Assembly (NCBI GenBank): GCA_037783545.1
Contig: JBBELK010000936.1
Location: 62,001 to 126,000, forward strand
Direction: 5' to 3'
From: Henricia sp. BOLD:AAB3569
Lineage: Eukaryota > Echinodermata > Asteroidea > Spinulosida > Echinasteridae
DNA: 64,000 nt
This document shows, piece by piece, positions 33,950 to 46,454 of the stretch. How positions within the stretch are numbered: position 1 is the first letter of the stretch; each line of letters begins with the position of its first letter. The position numbers were made by a program, and so were the translations under genes. The notes under the pieces are model-generated. The model had not been told where the DNA came from, did not search any database, and saw nothing but the letters and a program-made list of their open reading frames with translations.

Positions 33950-34850
33950 TTAAAGCACAGCCTGGCACAGTACACACAGTGGTTCTTTTGCAGTCACGCT
34001 CCCATTGTCCAGGATGAAGACAGTTGACACAAAGCTGGTGGCTCTGAACGAACTATAGACGATCTGTCACCTTAAGTGTCCTCCAACCATTACAACCGAA
34101 CAAGATGTGGTCTTGCGTGCAATATGGACACAAGACAGTGCTTCGCTCAGGATGGGTACCGCCACTCTCTCCACCTGTCTGTGGTTTTTGCCTTGACTGA
34201 AACTGGGGATTTTGTGATGTAGACTTCTGAAACCTCTGCTCCTCTTGGGTATTAAAGATGACACGAGGCTTGCTCTTCCTTTGTTCCTTTGGCTTGATAC
34301 TCCTCTGTGACTTGTCAGGTCGATGGACACTCAGTAATGTGCCAAACACGGGATCATTGGCACGCTCAGCTGCCAATGATCAATTGTGGGAGCCTGCTCT
34401 CGATGAACTTAAGATGGTGCACTCTTTTTAGCCAGCCCTTTCTGAGGTCAAATGGCAACTTCTCGATGATCTTTGCCAAACTTTGCCGATTATTCAGTTC
34501 CACAAGCTTACCCATCGTATGCAATGTCTCACGACAATTTCTCAGCTCATCCGAAAACTCCAGCAATCCCTTATTGTCAGTGACAGGAGGTCGGCCAACA
34601 ATCTTGCTAATCCAGGCATCTGAGATATCAAATGCATTTCCAAATCGACTCTGAAGCAGCATTCTTGCTAGCTGGTAACCTTCATGGGGCTCCTTCACTG
34701 CACAGCATTGTATCATTTTTTAAGCTGATCCCGTACAGTACTGCAACAATCTCGCGAGCTTTGCACCGTCACTGATCGTGTCCTTGTCTACAATATTCTC
34801 AAAGGCACGGATGAATGTCCAGTACTTAACATGATCCCCGTCGACGCATA
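33950..34850 (-). pseudogene. BEL/Pao gag region, DUF1759 (fossil)
   Basis: Recognised from the helical QLARMLLQSRFGNAFDI and MGKLVELNNRQSLAKIIEKL blocks and a downstream Cys/His cluster. Part of the broken element. Confidence 0.75.
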
Positions 34851-34852
34851 CA

Positions 34853-34974
34853 TGTCTGCAGGAATGTGCCACACCTAAATATTCAAATCAAAAATAACAG
34901 CGCCCTCAAGTTACAAAATATAGCGCCCTCAACCAACCAAATTTAAATTATTGGCCCCATATCAAATTCTGTCA
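34853..34974 (-). repeat. Right terminal direct repeat of the BEL/Pao element
   Basis: Partner of the repeat at 30183-30313, at about 90-95% identity apart from small indels. Confidence 0.65.
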
Positions 34975-34977
34975 ATT

Positions 34978-35687
34978 TCAAGGGAAAGTGCCCAACTTGC
35001 AGCAGTGGGCAACCGAGCTGAATTTTCATATTTTATGTCATAAATGATATTTTCATCAAAATGTTTTAGAGTACTTGACATTTCTGGTTTACACTACAGG
35101 CCCTATGGGGACGCGGCCGCGGCATCTAGACTAATGCACAACCAAAGGTCCTCATCGAGTTTTTTTCTTTCTGCTTCGCCATGCCAACCATGAACTGAGA
35201 ATGATTGCATCAGCTCCCCTTAACTCGTAGTCTAAAAACAAAGAGTTGTTCTACGACATTTCTCACTGTATAGACCACATTTGGAATGCATCCAGATTTT
35301 ATGCTCATCTTTTGGAATATGTTGTTTAATATTTTTTTAATTGGAATGTCAAAAGCATGTGCATTATCAAAAAACATGGGCAGTCAAATCTAAGACTTTC
35401 AATGTGATATGAATAATTTTGGACAGGCATAAAAACAAAAAACCTCAATGTCACGGCCGTGGGGTACTAGACCTAGGCCGCCCCTGGCAAAGAGGGTTGC
35501 TGGTCCATCCTCCGGTGACAGAAGATGAGGCACGACACACCCAAAGAGCACATCGGACATCAAATGTGTAGACTGATTAGGCTATGATTTTATTTCATGA
35601 TTCTTGTTTCCAATCCAGACACAGTGGAATCAAACCAAAACCAAGGCTAAGAACAACAAACCCCTGTGTGCAAAACAATTACACACT
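34978..35687. other. Gene-free stretch
   Basis: Two similar segments, GCGGCCGCGGCATCTAGAC near 35112 and ACGGCCGTGGGGTACTAGAC near 35452, hint at another decayed repeat. Nothing else seen. Confidence 0.4.
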
Positions 35688-35691
35688 TTAA

Positions 35692-36356
35692 AGGGGCAAT
35701 CAGAGTTTATTTCTTCGCTTTTCACGAGAATAAAAAGGTATTTTATTGATCAACAAATTCCGAATAAAAAATAAAATAAAATTCCACACCTGTTGAAAAT
35801 TAAGGACAAATTTTCATCGTAAATTTACCTTCCATTTTATGCGGACAACAAACGGAAACATGTGAATCTTTGCGCGATGAGTTGAAAACAACATCGGCTG
35901 TTTTCAAAACGACCGTCTTCGTCTGTGCATGGCTCCGGCCTGGTGTATCCCAGCAATATTAATGGATTTAGAAACATCTTGGGACAATGCTAATTTGAAT
36001 GTTCACCCCCCTTGAGCATATTTATTAACACCAAGATAATTCACGAAGGTAAACTATTCAAAATACCGAGTCTGACCGCAAAACTCCGAGCGTTTCGAAA
36101 ACGGCCTATGTGGAACAGATTTTGCGCGTACGTCGACACATCCATACGTATCACGTGCATAGCTACGCCCTGAATACTGCTATTTGCATATCAATTGCCT
36201 GCCGACCAGGTACTTTTCATTGGGAAAAATATAAAGTGGATGGATCTAAAAAGATAGGAGGCTTGTATTTTTATTCATAGACTATCGACTGGTTCAAATA
36301 AATCGTGATTTTTGGCGAGGCCCAGTCTTCGGACAGTACAAACTCTGAATTCCTCT
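35692..36356. mobile_element. TTAA-flanked MITE, 665 bp
   Basis: TTAA at 35688-35691 and 36357-36360. Terminal inverted repeats AGGGGCAATCAGAGTTT and AGAGGAATTCAGAGTTT match at 14 of 17. No coding. TTAA targeting is shared by piggyBac and Kolobok transposons. Confidence 0.72.
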
Positions 36357-36591
36357 TTAAGTATACAATTATAAAAATGGAATACACAACTAGGCTACAT
36401 GTAGATGTACAAGGGTTGATTAAACAGATTAATAATAGTAATCCTCAGGGACTAGAACTTCTAGTGCCAGGTTATTAATTGAGAAAAACAATGAGAGATA
36501 ATTAAAGCAATGAGAGATAATGTTCACATTGTATAAAATAGATTAACCCTGTGATGGCAATCGGGACTGTGGTGGCAGGCTCGTCAAGCCT

Positions 36592-37187
36592 CATCCTCTT
36601 GCAACAGTGCCCCTTTAACGCACTCCCTAACTCCTGCGTACAGTGGCCCTGTTGAAACCGGCCCCATTTCGCGGTGGAACAAGCGACAGAAATCTTGTCG
36701 CCTCTGCTGGACCAATCAGGACGCTTGGCAGTGCATTGCAGCATGATTGCAGCATTCAAATGTAACGCGCGCAGATTGTAAACACCGTGCATGCATGTGA
36801 TACATGTACTCGGTAATGCTGGCCGTTGTCCGCGTCGGCGATTGGCTGCTATTTAAAGGCATACTGGGGAATCCGTTCCATTACATTCGTCAGCATGCAT
36901 CCCTGTTATTAATTTGAAAAACTGCCGAGTAAATTAAGATCGTCGTTTGAAAGTTTGGTAGGAATGGGACAGTCATAAAAAAAGGAACGGAACCCTATAC
37001 AATTTCCGGAAAGTATAGAAATCGTTTCTTTTCGGCATAACATGACCGAATTGATTAAATTACATCAAAATGACGCGGGCGTGAGTTGGCTCAAGACAAC
37101 AGCCGGCTCACTCCACAGATTTGCGTGGATTTCCTCACTATTGTAACGTCGCTTTGCAAAGTGGAAATTCCCTGAGATCTCAGGATG
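36592..37187. mobile_element. Non-autonomous element with 9-bp TSD, copy 1
   Basis: 596 bp, about 93-95% identical to 47217-47800. Ends CATCCT / AGGATG. Flanking 9-bp duplications GTCAAGCCT and GTCAAGGCT match at 8 of 9. A 9-bp duplication is characteristic of Mutator-like transposons, though Merlin and others make 8-9 bp. Only 6 bp of terminal inversion is visible. Inside is CGATTGGCTGCTATTTAAAG, a CCAAT-plus-TATA-like pair. Confidence 0.8.
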
Positions 37188-37569
37188 GTCAAGGCTTGGC
37201 AGTCACTTCTCTTGAGCTATCAGACCATTATGCTACCATTTCAGGAATTAAAAGCACAAAGTTGACATGAATGACAACACTTGTCACATTAGGAATCCCA
37301 TATTATAAACCATCAAAACAAAACAAGTTTTATATGATCTTATAGGCCTACATGTGGTAATGAGTAAAATAATATCCGTGTTTAACTGTACACGAAAATG
37401 GAATGCACTCTAAATTGGGCCATGCATGACTTGAGCGAAACTTACATGGGAATCTACAAAATAGTGTCGCACTGAAATGTAATGTCTTTGCAAATGGACC
37501 ATGTGTACATACAAGTACCCCAAATTGTACGAGACACACTATACTACTGCACGGTGCCATGTACATTAA

Positions 37570-38094
37570 AGGCCCAGTGGATCATTTGCAATGACCCCAA
37601 AAAGTAATCGACGAGTTTACAGGGGAAAAGTTCTGAAAGTAAAGATTGAATTAATAGCAACTACCCAATGAAAGGTTTTCGCTCAAAATTTTATAATTTT
37701 ACCAGAAAATAATCCGTAAAGATGAAATTATTTAGATCGTTTGCAAACGATTTACTTATTTTTGGTTCGCATCTACGCGGTCCAAAATACATGGGCGCTG
37801 TGTACTCCGTGTGCGTGTTCCAACGCGATGCATTTTTATGGATCGCGCGCACACGCAGTATGTGCGCCACAGAGTGCATGACGCAAGCCACATATAGTAC
37901 CCGATCAACTGAGAACGAATATTTGAAACACCCCGCCAAGACCAGGAAAATGCATATGGATTTTCATGGTTTTTTTAAACGTGGTACATTTGACAAAGCT
38001 GAAATTTCTTCGGATGAGTTTGTTGATGTCTTTCTTTTGATTTATAATGGTTTTATTCGCAGAATCGCTCAAAAACAGATCATCTACAGGGCCT
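37570..38094. mobile_element. TTAA-flanked MITE, 525 bp
   Basis: TTAA at 37566-37569 and 38095-38098. Inverted ends AGGCCCAGTGGATCAT and AGGCCCTGTAGATGAT match at 13 of 16. The left end equals that of MITE A. A 130-residue ORF inside (37722-38114) has no recognised domain and overruns the right end, so I take it as chance. Confidence 0.72.
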
Positions 38095-38099
38095 TTAAA

Positions 38100-39420
38100 C
38101 TACATTATGTATAGTGCATACGTGACGTATGACATGACGCATCCAAACCTGACAAATACCGTCATGAAAACACTCACAAAATGCATCGAAACCATTACTA
38201 TTCACAGATATAAGGCTAACCAGTGTGTTCTACATTAAATAGCGGTCTACTTGATGGGGTTGGATGAGGGTGCAATAACTAAGAAAAGTTTTAAAAGCGA
38301 GTGATTTTTGGAGCAGAATGTCTCACCTGGCATCGCTGCAAGGCAACAGCGGCGAAAAGGCCATGCACTGGAAAGTTCCACAACGGCGCGGCCCACAGGC
38401 CTACAAATCACGAGGTCGTATCCGTGCGCTGGCGGTAAAGTGCACTTAGAAATCACTCCGCCATTCATAAAAACCAAGATTTTACGCATTGCTCCCTCAC
38501 CAACATTATTGCAAATTGGCAGAAATACAACTGCTTGGAAAGTAAACAGTTTATGATTCAACAATTCTACGGGAACATCAATAGATTATTCAAATCCAAT
38601 TACTTCTGTACATGCATCAGTTTACAGGCACTATTTGTTGTGGCGAATTAAGAAGTACAGTCTGTGCTCAGGTGCAATGTAGCTAACGGGTTGCATAATT
38701 TAATTAGCATTTACCATTAAAGGAAATGACAGATAAAATGACAGGCCACACATTAACATTTCTATTGTTATGCTAAATGTTGAACCAAAATATTCTGTGG
38801 ATTTGTACATATGCCAACTAAATGTTCTAGGGTAAAGTGAAAGTACTCCCACCACGCCAGCTTGTATATGAGATAAATTCATAGGGTATGAATAATTTCG
38901 GCTTAACTGTTTGTAGTTTAAAATTAATGAGCCGTACATTTCAGTTTTACACGTATTCCGGGCATGTGTATTTACATGCAATTTTTCCAAATCCAATGAA
39001 GTATTATGAACTATACTTGAATTAAAGACATTTTACATGATTGGAAATTTATTAAAACAGTAGGCCTAACAACAGCATCACCCAAAAAACACCACAAAAC
39101 ACAAAACAAGTGGGGGTGGTGTGGGGAAGAGCAGTCCAGGTAACTCGGACCCTAACTATCACACCCCCCACCCCCTGCATCCCCCACCCCCAACCCCTCC
39201 CCCCACCCCTGCATCCCCCCCCCCACCCCCCAAAAAAAATATGGATCCGCCTATGCTGACCCACATAAAGAAGACTATGTAAATTGGATATACCTGTTTA
39301 TATGACTAGTTTACTTGGGCTTTAATGTGGCTTGAATTTAAAATGATGTATTTTCTGCATAGCTTCGTAATATTCAATACATTATGTTGCATAATAAAGA
39401 TAACGTGCAAAACAAAATTC
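38100..39420. other. Gene-free stretch
   Basis: A C-rich tract at 39164-39230 ends at ATGGATCCGCCTATGCTG, the reverse of a CAGCATAGGCGGATCC hAT-like terminus. No other feature. Confidence 0.45.
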
Positions 39421-39429
39421 CACAACTAA

Positions 39430-39566
39430 AGGCATGCACAGGCTCGTCAGCAATGCGAGCGCGCCAAATTCGTACCACGAATTACGCAGCACCATAGCAA
39501 AGGCATGGAGCTGCGTATTTCGTTGCACGAATTTGGCGCGTGCGCATTGCTGACGAGCCTGTGCCT
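39430..39566. mobile_element. Foldback MITE D, copy 1
   Basis: Near-perfect palindrome of ~137 bp. The arms read CACAGGCTCGTCAGCAATGC then GCGCCAAATTCGT and CGAATTACGCAGC. Flanks CTAA and TTAA suggest a TTAA target. Copy 2 is at 53754. Confidence 0.8.
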
Positions 39567-40118
39567 TTAAGTCAAAAGAAAACGAATAAGGAAAACATTT
39601 TAAACTGACCGATAGAAGTGATCACTGTAGTGATTCAATGGAAAACACACATTTTGACAATTTCTCGGTTTCTGTCCATGTCTCCTCTTTCCCGCCAAGT
39701 AACACGACCATCCTTGATGATTTCTGGTCAAACAGCACGTTTTTATGGCAACCGTGTAAACCTCGCAAAATGCTCTGTCCTGTCCGGTATAATTATGTGT
39801 AAATAACGCATATATTTCTTCTTGTTACTAAGTGCGCTCGATTAGCTTCCACGGATCTACACAAGTTTATGTTTGTTCTTGTGGTCTCCCTGAATGATCA
39901 TCCCATGCAAAATCATCCCTGGGTCGAGGATGGCTCATGAAGACTAAACGAATGCACCCAATGGGGACTTGTTCACACGCTTTCGTGCTATGTTGTGCAG
40001 CTATATAGAAATACTCGTGTGTAATTTGGCCCGCTAGCCTCTGCTTACGATATGCTGAAGATGGATCATGTTTTTTAAGGTGGTAGTTTTAGGCTCCAAA
40101 TGTAAAATATAAGTTTAA

Positions 40119-40451
40119 AGCCCAAGTACATCATTTGCAGTTACCCAAATTTTTACTACACGGGTCATGAAAACAAATAACGACCCCAATAGGCTAGTGT
40201 TGATATGGTGACAACACATATTTGTTTCCCCGTGACCCGTGTAAAATTGTATCTTAGTGGGAGAAATCCTCAACTGAATGTGCTTTCAAAAAACAATTTC
40301 TGCAGGCATTTTTTATACCATTCTTTCAACACAAAAACCATGTATGGATTTGTTCACGTTCTCTGAAGTATTATTGCAACACATGATTATTCTTTAGTTA
40401 TTTTGATCCTGTTCCTAAAAGTTTTCCAATCATGTGTGCCCTAATCTGTCT
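40119..40451 (+). mobile_element. MITE A, full copy with TTAA flanks
   Basis: TTAA at 40115-40118 and 40452-40455 bounds 333 bp. Landmarks in order: AGTACATCATTTGCAGTTAC, AAACAAATAACGACC, AACACAAAAACCATGTATGG, TTCTCTGAAGTATTATTGCA, AAGTTTTCCAATCATGTG. It serves as the reference for the family. Confidence 0.75.
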
Positions 40452-40862
40452 TTAAAGTTTGAACTTTTGTATTTTCGATATAATACAAGCAATTTGACCC
40501 CCGAAAATATATACAACCGTGCGTGCTGCACGTGATGACGCGTGTACAGGACCATTGAGTTCGTTTGTATAGATGGCTTTATTTTTGCGGACACAATGGT
40601 GCGGACATAATGTTTTTTCGGACACAATGGTGTGGGCATGTATGGTCTTTCCGACACAATAGTGCAGACATAATGGGCTCAAAACCATCTGCGGACACAA
40701 TCGTTCAAGCGGACACAATAATCCTAGATCTTGTATAGAGGGGTCACACAATTATGGATACAACTCGCACGTCAAGTTTAAATTATTTAACTGTGGGGAT
40801 CGCGTATATAATTACTTGACGTGACGGTAAATTGTGTACACAAATAGGAGATTGATAGACGG

Positions 40863-40990
40863 TCGGGTTGTTGGCGTAGTGGTTTCACTGCTGGCGTCCC
40901 GGGTTCGATTTCTGGATTGGGTTTCAAGTCCCATGACCGCGTGGATACCACCACCCACCCACCACCCCCCCCCCCCCCCCCCCGATATTT
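40863..40990 (+). mobile_element. tRNA-derived SINE, family 3
   Basis: A box TTGGCGTAGTGG (40871-40882) and B box GGGTTCGATTT (40901-40911). The body includes GGGTTTCAAGTCCCATGACC and ends in a C-tract at 40965-40983. On the minus strand, a chance ORF through the C-tract gives poly-Gly. Confidence 0.65.
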
Positions 40991-40999
40991 CCCTGGGGA

Positions 41000-42495
41000 G
41001 TCGATAATAAAGTACAAAGTATATAGGCCTCAGTTGCCAACGACACCATCAAATTAACCACAATGATGAGGACCAATTTGGGGAGACAAACATTGACTGT
41101 TTCGTGCAATTCAGATCATTAGAAAGTCGGAATCCGTGCAGTTTCAACGGGATTGGGACGCAAGATTCCGTGCTTCTACAACCAAGTACCGGGTTTGGAT
41201 CGAAAACCATGGCCCTGATCTGAAGCTCAGCGCTCCCGCAGAACAATCTTTGAAACACGCTGCTTTTGGTCACGATGTACGCGGAAAAGCTGGTAGCAAA
41301 GGAATTTGGAGGTCCAAACTATAGCGGTAAAGACGCGTGGGCTGGTCGGAAATGGGGGAGGGGGTTGTTGGGATACCTGGGAGAAAATTCAAGAAAGCGT
41401 GGGCGCAAATATATGTTTACATAAATGAGACATTTCCTGCAGTAATTTCCTTTTCAGATGTATTTTTAGCCCTTTCATATTTGGTCAGTTTTAGGCTTTT
41501 GAGCTGTAAGAGCAACACATATATGTTTAGGTTTTAACGCCAAAATAAACACCCTTTTGATGTTAAATACCTTTTAACGCGTTTGACATTTTCAATATAA
41601 ACATGTTTAATGTCTTAAACAAATATAGACGCCAAAATATGTCTTTGCACTGATAACACTAAATAATGAACACTTCGATGTGTGTAATGCCTTCATAGAA
41701 TTGTTTTCATCAAGGCTTTCACAGAATAGAGTAACTTCTGCATGGGCATACAAGTTTTGACAGGCCAATGCAATGTATAAACCTGCTTTTATCTCTAACC
41801 CTAGTAATCATAATTAAAAACAAAGTGTGCGGGTTTCTGTATTCAAATGGGGACGTTTAACAAAAGGAACAATAGGGTCCGCGATTTTAGGACGTCCGCG
41901 ATTTGGAATCGTGTACAAAACAAACGAGAGCAGTCGCCAACAGTCCAAACAAAAGAGGAACAATATGGGACGTCCGCGCTGGGAGGTGGGCACAAGACTG
42001 ATTGTACTTGAAGAGAAAGGAAAAGTGGCCAAGAGTGAGATCTGTCGTAAACGTATCTTGATCTGCGGACGACAGTTGATACATTCGGACCAATACAAAG
42101 ATTTAATTTCTACAACTTCTTGTTGAAACGTATATAGGGCACCGTTATATACTGCCTCCGGTAAACCGTCCCGTCTGGCACGCACTAAAAGCCACGTCAA
42201 CTCGATAAACATGCGCCCTGCATGCTTATGATCGGTCTCTTGAGTAAAACTTCGAAGATAACTTGTTCATCCCTCAACTCGTGGAAAGCGAAGAAAAAAA
42301 ACCCACTTCACCACAGTTCTTATTCCAACATAACGTGGGTTTAGAATAACAATTGGTATCTTCTCTCATCATTATGCTTCAACGCCGCACGTACGCTTGT
42401 CTCTTTAGTCTTGAAAAATGTCCGCTGGCCTCCGGGACACTTGGCGATTTTACATGCCGGAGATGGACAATTTCCCCGGAGCAATCTTTAACATA
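41000..42495. other. Gene-free stretch
   Basis: No supported gene. A 99-codon ORF at 41827-42126 (MGRPRWEVGTRLIVLEEKGK) faintly recalls the N-terminal helix-turn-helix of Tc1-like transposases, but I cannot extend it. Confidence 0.35.
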
Positions 42496-42499
42496 AACA

Positions 42500-42665
42500 C
42501 TGCAGACGATATGAATGTATATAGAGACCACCAAACTCGGCATGGGAGAAAATCGTAAGGGCCTTATCGAGATTCAAACCCGAGACCTCTGACTCACCGG
42601 GCCGACGCTCCAACAGCTGAGCCATGAGGCACAGTAGCACACTTCCTCGGGTTTTCCTTTGGACC
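42500..42665 (-). mobile_element. tRNA-derived SINE, family 2
   Basis: Minus strand: leader GGAAAACCCGAGGAAGTGTG, A box TGGCTCAGCTGTTGG (complement of 42610-42624), then GTGAGTCAGAGGTCTC and B box GGGTTTGAATCTCG (complement of 42568-42581), then GATAAGGCCCTTACGATTTT. Its head is the source type of the satellite at 20.6-23.2 kb. Confidence 0.82.
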
Positions 42666-43009
42666 CAATTGAATGTATAGAGACAGTCAAAAATAGTATA
42701 TTTTGGCTCGAATAAATGAAAAAGAAAGTCGGCCATCTTACGACACTGGGATAGTCTGGTTTCGGTGGCTTCAAGGGCACTTCTATGTTCTATGGGAAAA
42801 TTAAAAATCCAATATGTTTTTCTTCGGTGGACAATAAACTGGGGCAGTTTTCTCGTCTTGCCCCCAGACGTCAATGAGATGTTTAAAACAATCCTTTAAA
42901 AACAATGAATCCTAATTTTGAGAAATAAGATTCGTTTGGCGTTTAAAACCACTTTAAGCTATTTACGTCTATAGATTGATCACGTGAGTACAATGCATAC
43001 AACGTAATC

Positions 43010-43220
43010 TGGTGGGCGTAGCCGTGGTACTTTCCTCGCCTTCCACCTCTGTGGCCAAGGTTCGAATCCTGGGGAAATATGTAGATCGAGTTTTCAGTTG
43101 CTGCTTGATCTCCCCGGGTTTTCCCACCTTTGTATGTGTTTTCCTCCCGCAATTAAAACAGTACATTTTTCAACAATCTGTAATTGGCTTTGATGATGAT
43201 GTTGATTGGTAAATAAAACG
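43010..43220 (+). mobile_element. tRNA-derived SINE, family 1
   Basis: A box GTGGGCGTAGCCGTGG near 43012 and a perfect B box GGTTCGAATCC at 43059-43069. TTTCCTCGCCTTCCACCTCT between the boxes is nearly identical to the SINE at 8.2 kb. The tail has TGATGATGATGTTGATTGGT and AAATAAAACG. Confidence 0.82.
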
Positions 43221-43690
43221 AATAGCCATTTTTTGTTTACATTGCCTCGTTGGTTATGCACGGATTTAGTTCTTTCTTCAGAAATAACGCTCCAAGGTCG
43301 GTTTAATTGTGAATTGGATTTCGTACTGATGACCTCACTGGACGATATAGCGAATAATCAATGAACCCAATCTTCTCTTGCCCAGCGGTATAACTATGAA
43401 GATTGGGCCTGGAAATAGAATGGTAGATTAGAAAACCGCGCATGCCTTGATGCTAAAATCTATACAGGTGAGAGCACTGCGTCTCATTACACGTTCGGAT
43501 GCACACAGTAACCTTGGAAGCTGATTGCAACTTGAACGACGGTCTGAAAGGACTGTCAATTCGCAATTAGAGTGGCTATTATGTGCATTTCTGTTTATTA
43601 ATTCTTCTGGTACACTGAAACCAATGATTTCCCAAAGGCACCCACGGTTCTGTAGCTCTCAAGACTGCATGAGGAATACTGTGAAGAGAA
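43221..43690. other. Gene-free stretch
   Basis: No supported feature between two SINEs. Confidence 0.4.
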
Positions 43691-43699
43691 GACGATGAA

Positions 43700-43875
43700 G
43701 AAACATGATTGTTTTAGAGGCGGGAGGGAAACCCGTATGTGTCGAAGAAAAGTGGAAACCCCACGAAATCAAGCAGGGACTGACCAATCCAACCCACATG
43801 CTGACCCGGGCGGGTTTCGAACCCCCTGTGCGCGATTTAATCAGGGACTCGGTTAAACCAAGCAGGGCCAACAGA
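43700..43875 (-). mobile_element. tRNA-derived SINE, family 1, diverged head
   Basis: Minus strand B box GGTTCGAAACC (complement of 43812-43822). The body CCCGGGTCAGCATGTGGGTT, then CAGTCCCTGCTTGATTTCGT, matches the SINE at 8.1 kb. The A box is degenerate. Confidence 0.75.
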
Positions 43876-43989
43876 AAAGCGCACTTGTAACAAACTGCGA
43901 CGTCATACTTTTTAAAACTGAAATTCTTCTCGATTTGCCCAAATTGAGTGATAGCTTTCGAAATGGATCTCGTCATGTCCAGAACATAG

Positions 43990-44300
43990 GCCTTTTACGT
44001 GTTTCACATGTACTGACGTACTTCTTTTTACATGCACACTATAGTATCAAAATAACCAGACTAAATTTGTGTCGCTATGTAATGTGACCGGGTGCACGAG
44101 GAAAGTACAAAAGCAATAACGTGTTCTTGGTGAGAGAATGGCATAAAGAAGCCAGACTGTCGGTTGCAAGATAATGACATGCGCCACGTAGCAACAACAG
44201 CATAGTTTGTGGACGTTTTAAATTACTAAAGGTTACACGCAAACTAAGGCTAATCGTGAACTTACAGCCAAACACAGATGTGGTAATGGCGTTAAATTTC
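43990..44300 (-). repeat. Interspersed repeat C, copy 2
   Basis: Reverse complement aligns with 19560-19890. No terminal structure found. Confidence 0.55.
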
Positions 44301-44430
44301 TCCCACAAAGGTATACCATTTTACACGGGAAAAAAATCACGTGGTGTTTGTTACCATTGTTATTGACACTTTTAGCCGGATTTCTCTTGTCAAATCGTGA
44401 AGTAAAATGTTGGGTAGCTGCAAATGATTG

Positions 44431-44605
44431 GCCATAGACTACTAAAGTGAAAACGTCACCCTTTGTGTGTTGCCATGGTTTTTGGGTCTACACTAAAACT
44501 AGTGAACTGTTTCCCTACGCTATAAAATGGACGTTTCAGATTACCAGCGAATGTTTAGACCCAATTACCATGGCAACTGACGTCACACTTTAGTAGTCTA
44601 TTGGG
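44431..44605. mobile_element. Small inverted-repeat MITE
   Basis: Arms of ~60 bp: ATAGACTACTAAAGTG, then TTGCCATGGTTTTTGGGTCT, against TAGACCCAATTACCATGGCA, then CACTTTAGTAGTCTAT. About 175 bp, no target duplication found. Confidence 0.72.
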
Positions 44606-44609
44606 GCTT

Positions 44610-46450
44610 GATATACGCGGTACGCCGCCATAGTGACTCTCAGATCAACATCACTTGCTACGCGACCTGACGGCTAGTGCCTCGCTGTATACAGACATAA
44701 TACATTATCGACAAATGAAAGACGGAGAAAAAAAATGCACTGGATGACGTCATCCTTGGCTACTAGCCTGGACAAAGACCTGCCAAACAGCGGCTCGAAT
44801 TACGATTAGCGGCAGTCATGATGACGTCATCACTTATATGCCATGTAACCCGCCACAGCTGTTTTTTTTTACATATTAGCTCGGGGCGGGGAGCTATATC
44901 GTTTTTCATATTTGTCTTGCCGCTGACAAAAACACTTCGGCATCAGCTAATTTTTGCATTTGTTCTGTGAATGCGATTGTATATCATGTGGACGTGCTGC
45001 ACATTTCAATTCTGTTGATACTACGTGAAGTTGTACACGGGTTTTTATAACAATGTTGATTTTCGTTTCTTTGCATAGAATGGCGTTGAATATCAGTAAA
45101 AATGGTACATTTTTATTAGCTTATAATTACTTCACTTTTGTCAAGTGAAGTGGCATTATTTTATTTAAGTGGCAATATTTAATTCACCTTAAGTGCACTA
45201 GTGGCTAAAACCCGTATACAGGATTTACAAAATCTACAAAACCAACAAATTAGTATGAGATACATTTGAGACTGCCGTGGATAATATTGTGAACAATCTT
45301 GTGAAACCACAGTACATGCTGTGCGTTTCTAAGTTCCTAGAATATTTGTGTGCTTCGTATCACGGCATAACAAAATCTCAAGACCTAAGTTCCCCTTTTG
45401 ACAAGGTTAATACATTACGATAAAAAGGACAATGTATCTGAAAAAAATACTGATTTCTTTTTGTGAATACATGGTGTACAGGAGTGACACCCCGCATCGG
45501 ATAAAATGTGTGTGAAGGAAATGTTTCGTGACTGGTCCACAAGAACAGCGCCATCCCCAATAAAATCTAGTCACAGTTCTACACGTGGGGGCGCTGTGTA
45601 CAATGTCCGATATCAAACACTGCACAAAATTATTCGCTCTTTACACGGAATATTTTGCGTGCCCTCAACTGTTTAAGAGATAGTTGAGAGCAGAATGAGT
45701 GTGATCCAGTGTAGAAATTGCCCATCACCGTGCTTCAACTGCAAGTATTTAGATAATCTAGCTTGTAAAAGTGGCCTTATTTTTCCCAGTAGCGTATGGG
45801 ACTTTTTTTCCAAAATGGACGCTGGCCCGTTTGGCAATTTTCACTCTTCCAGGTTGGTTTTATTTCAAGAGGAAATTAGTAAATAAAATTGATGGATTAC
45901 CCCCACAAAATTTAACAGAATTGAAAAAAAAAGACTTCAATGAGTATTTCGCTCTTTGTCCCGATATACTGTAAGACATGTAAGTATTTTAAAATAAATT
46001 TTGAATATTTTGCATTTAGCATTGATTTCTACGGGGGTCCGGTTTTGGAGTGCACGGCCGCACAGGATAGCACAAATGTACGAGTGTCGCCCTCACGCGG
46101 CAAGGGCCAGGGATAAAAGACAAACGTGAAAAATAGAATACAGCATAAGTACTTCGTGCATCCATATGGCAATTCACCACTTGCATGGTCGCGTTCAAAA
46201 CGAGGCTTTCCTGGCATACGTCATATGTTACAATGGACAGAAGTCAACGTTACAGCAACCGACACATCGCTAAAATTGCCATTTTTTGTGAAGCTTGTTT
46301 CCGCTTTTCAGTGGGCAATATTTCTTTGCATTACAATAATGTACGAGTTGTACTTGTTGGGCAAAAGGTCTTTTGTTTCTTGGGTATAATTCCATTTAAA
46401 TGACAAAAATTACTCTCTAAGATGGAGCATACGCATATGTAGGCAAATAT
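44610..46450. other. Gene-free stretch
   Basis: No gene recognised. ORFs of 60-87 residues lack family features. Confidence 0.4.
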
Positions 46451-46454
46451 ACAT

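Larger units (their letters stand above)
30183..34974 (-). mobile_element. BEL/Pao LTR retroelement fossil
   Basis: About 4.8 kb on the minus strand. Part order is that of BEL/Pao elements: gag-type DUF1759 region, zinc-knuckle-like region, DUF1758 aspartic protease, reverse transcriptase, RNase H, integrase and a C-terminal DUF5641-like domain. Short similar direct repeats lie at the two ends. The element is broken, with roughly ten or more breaks, and is a fossil. The end repeats differ by several percent, so it is of moderate age. A TTAA MITE is inserted between the gag and protease regions. Confidence 0.88.

Noticed and set aside
36592-37187. Solo LTR interpretation of the 0.6-kb repeat
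   Set aside because: LTR insertions give 4-6 bp duplications; this has 9 bp, with boundaries at CATCCT/AGGATG rather than TG/CA.
37722-38114. 130-codon ORF as a gene
   Set aside because: It lies in a TTAA MITE, runs past its right end and shows no domain.
41827-42126. Tc1-like transposase N-terminus
   Set aside because: Only MGRPRWEVGTRLIVLEEKGK is suggestive; no catalytic domain or terminal repeats follow.
43059-43069. B-box matches as tRNA genes
   Set aside because: At every B box the cloverleaf arms do not pair and a SINE body follows.
45695-45886. Small cysteine-rich protein (MSVIQCRNCPSPCFNCKYLD)
   Set aside because: No signal peptide, no full domain, and no supporting splice or promoter signals.
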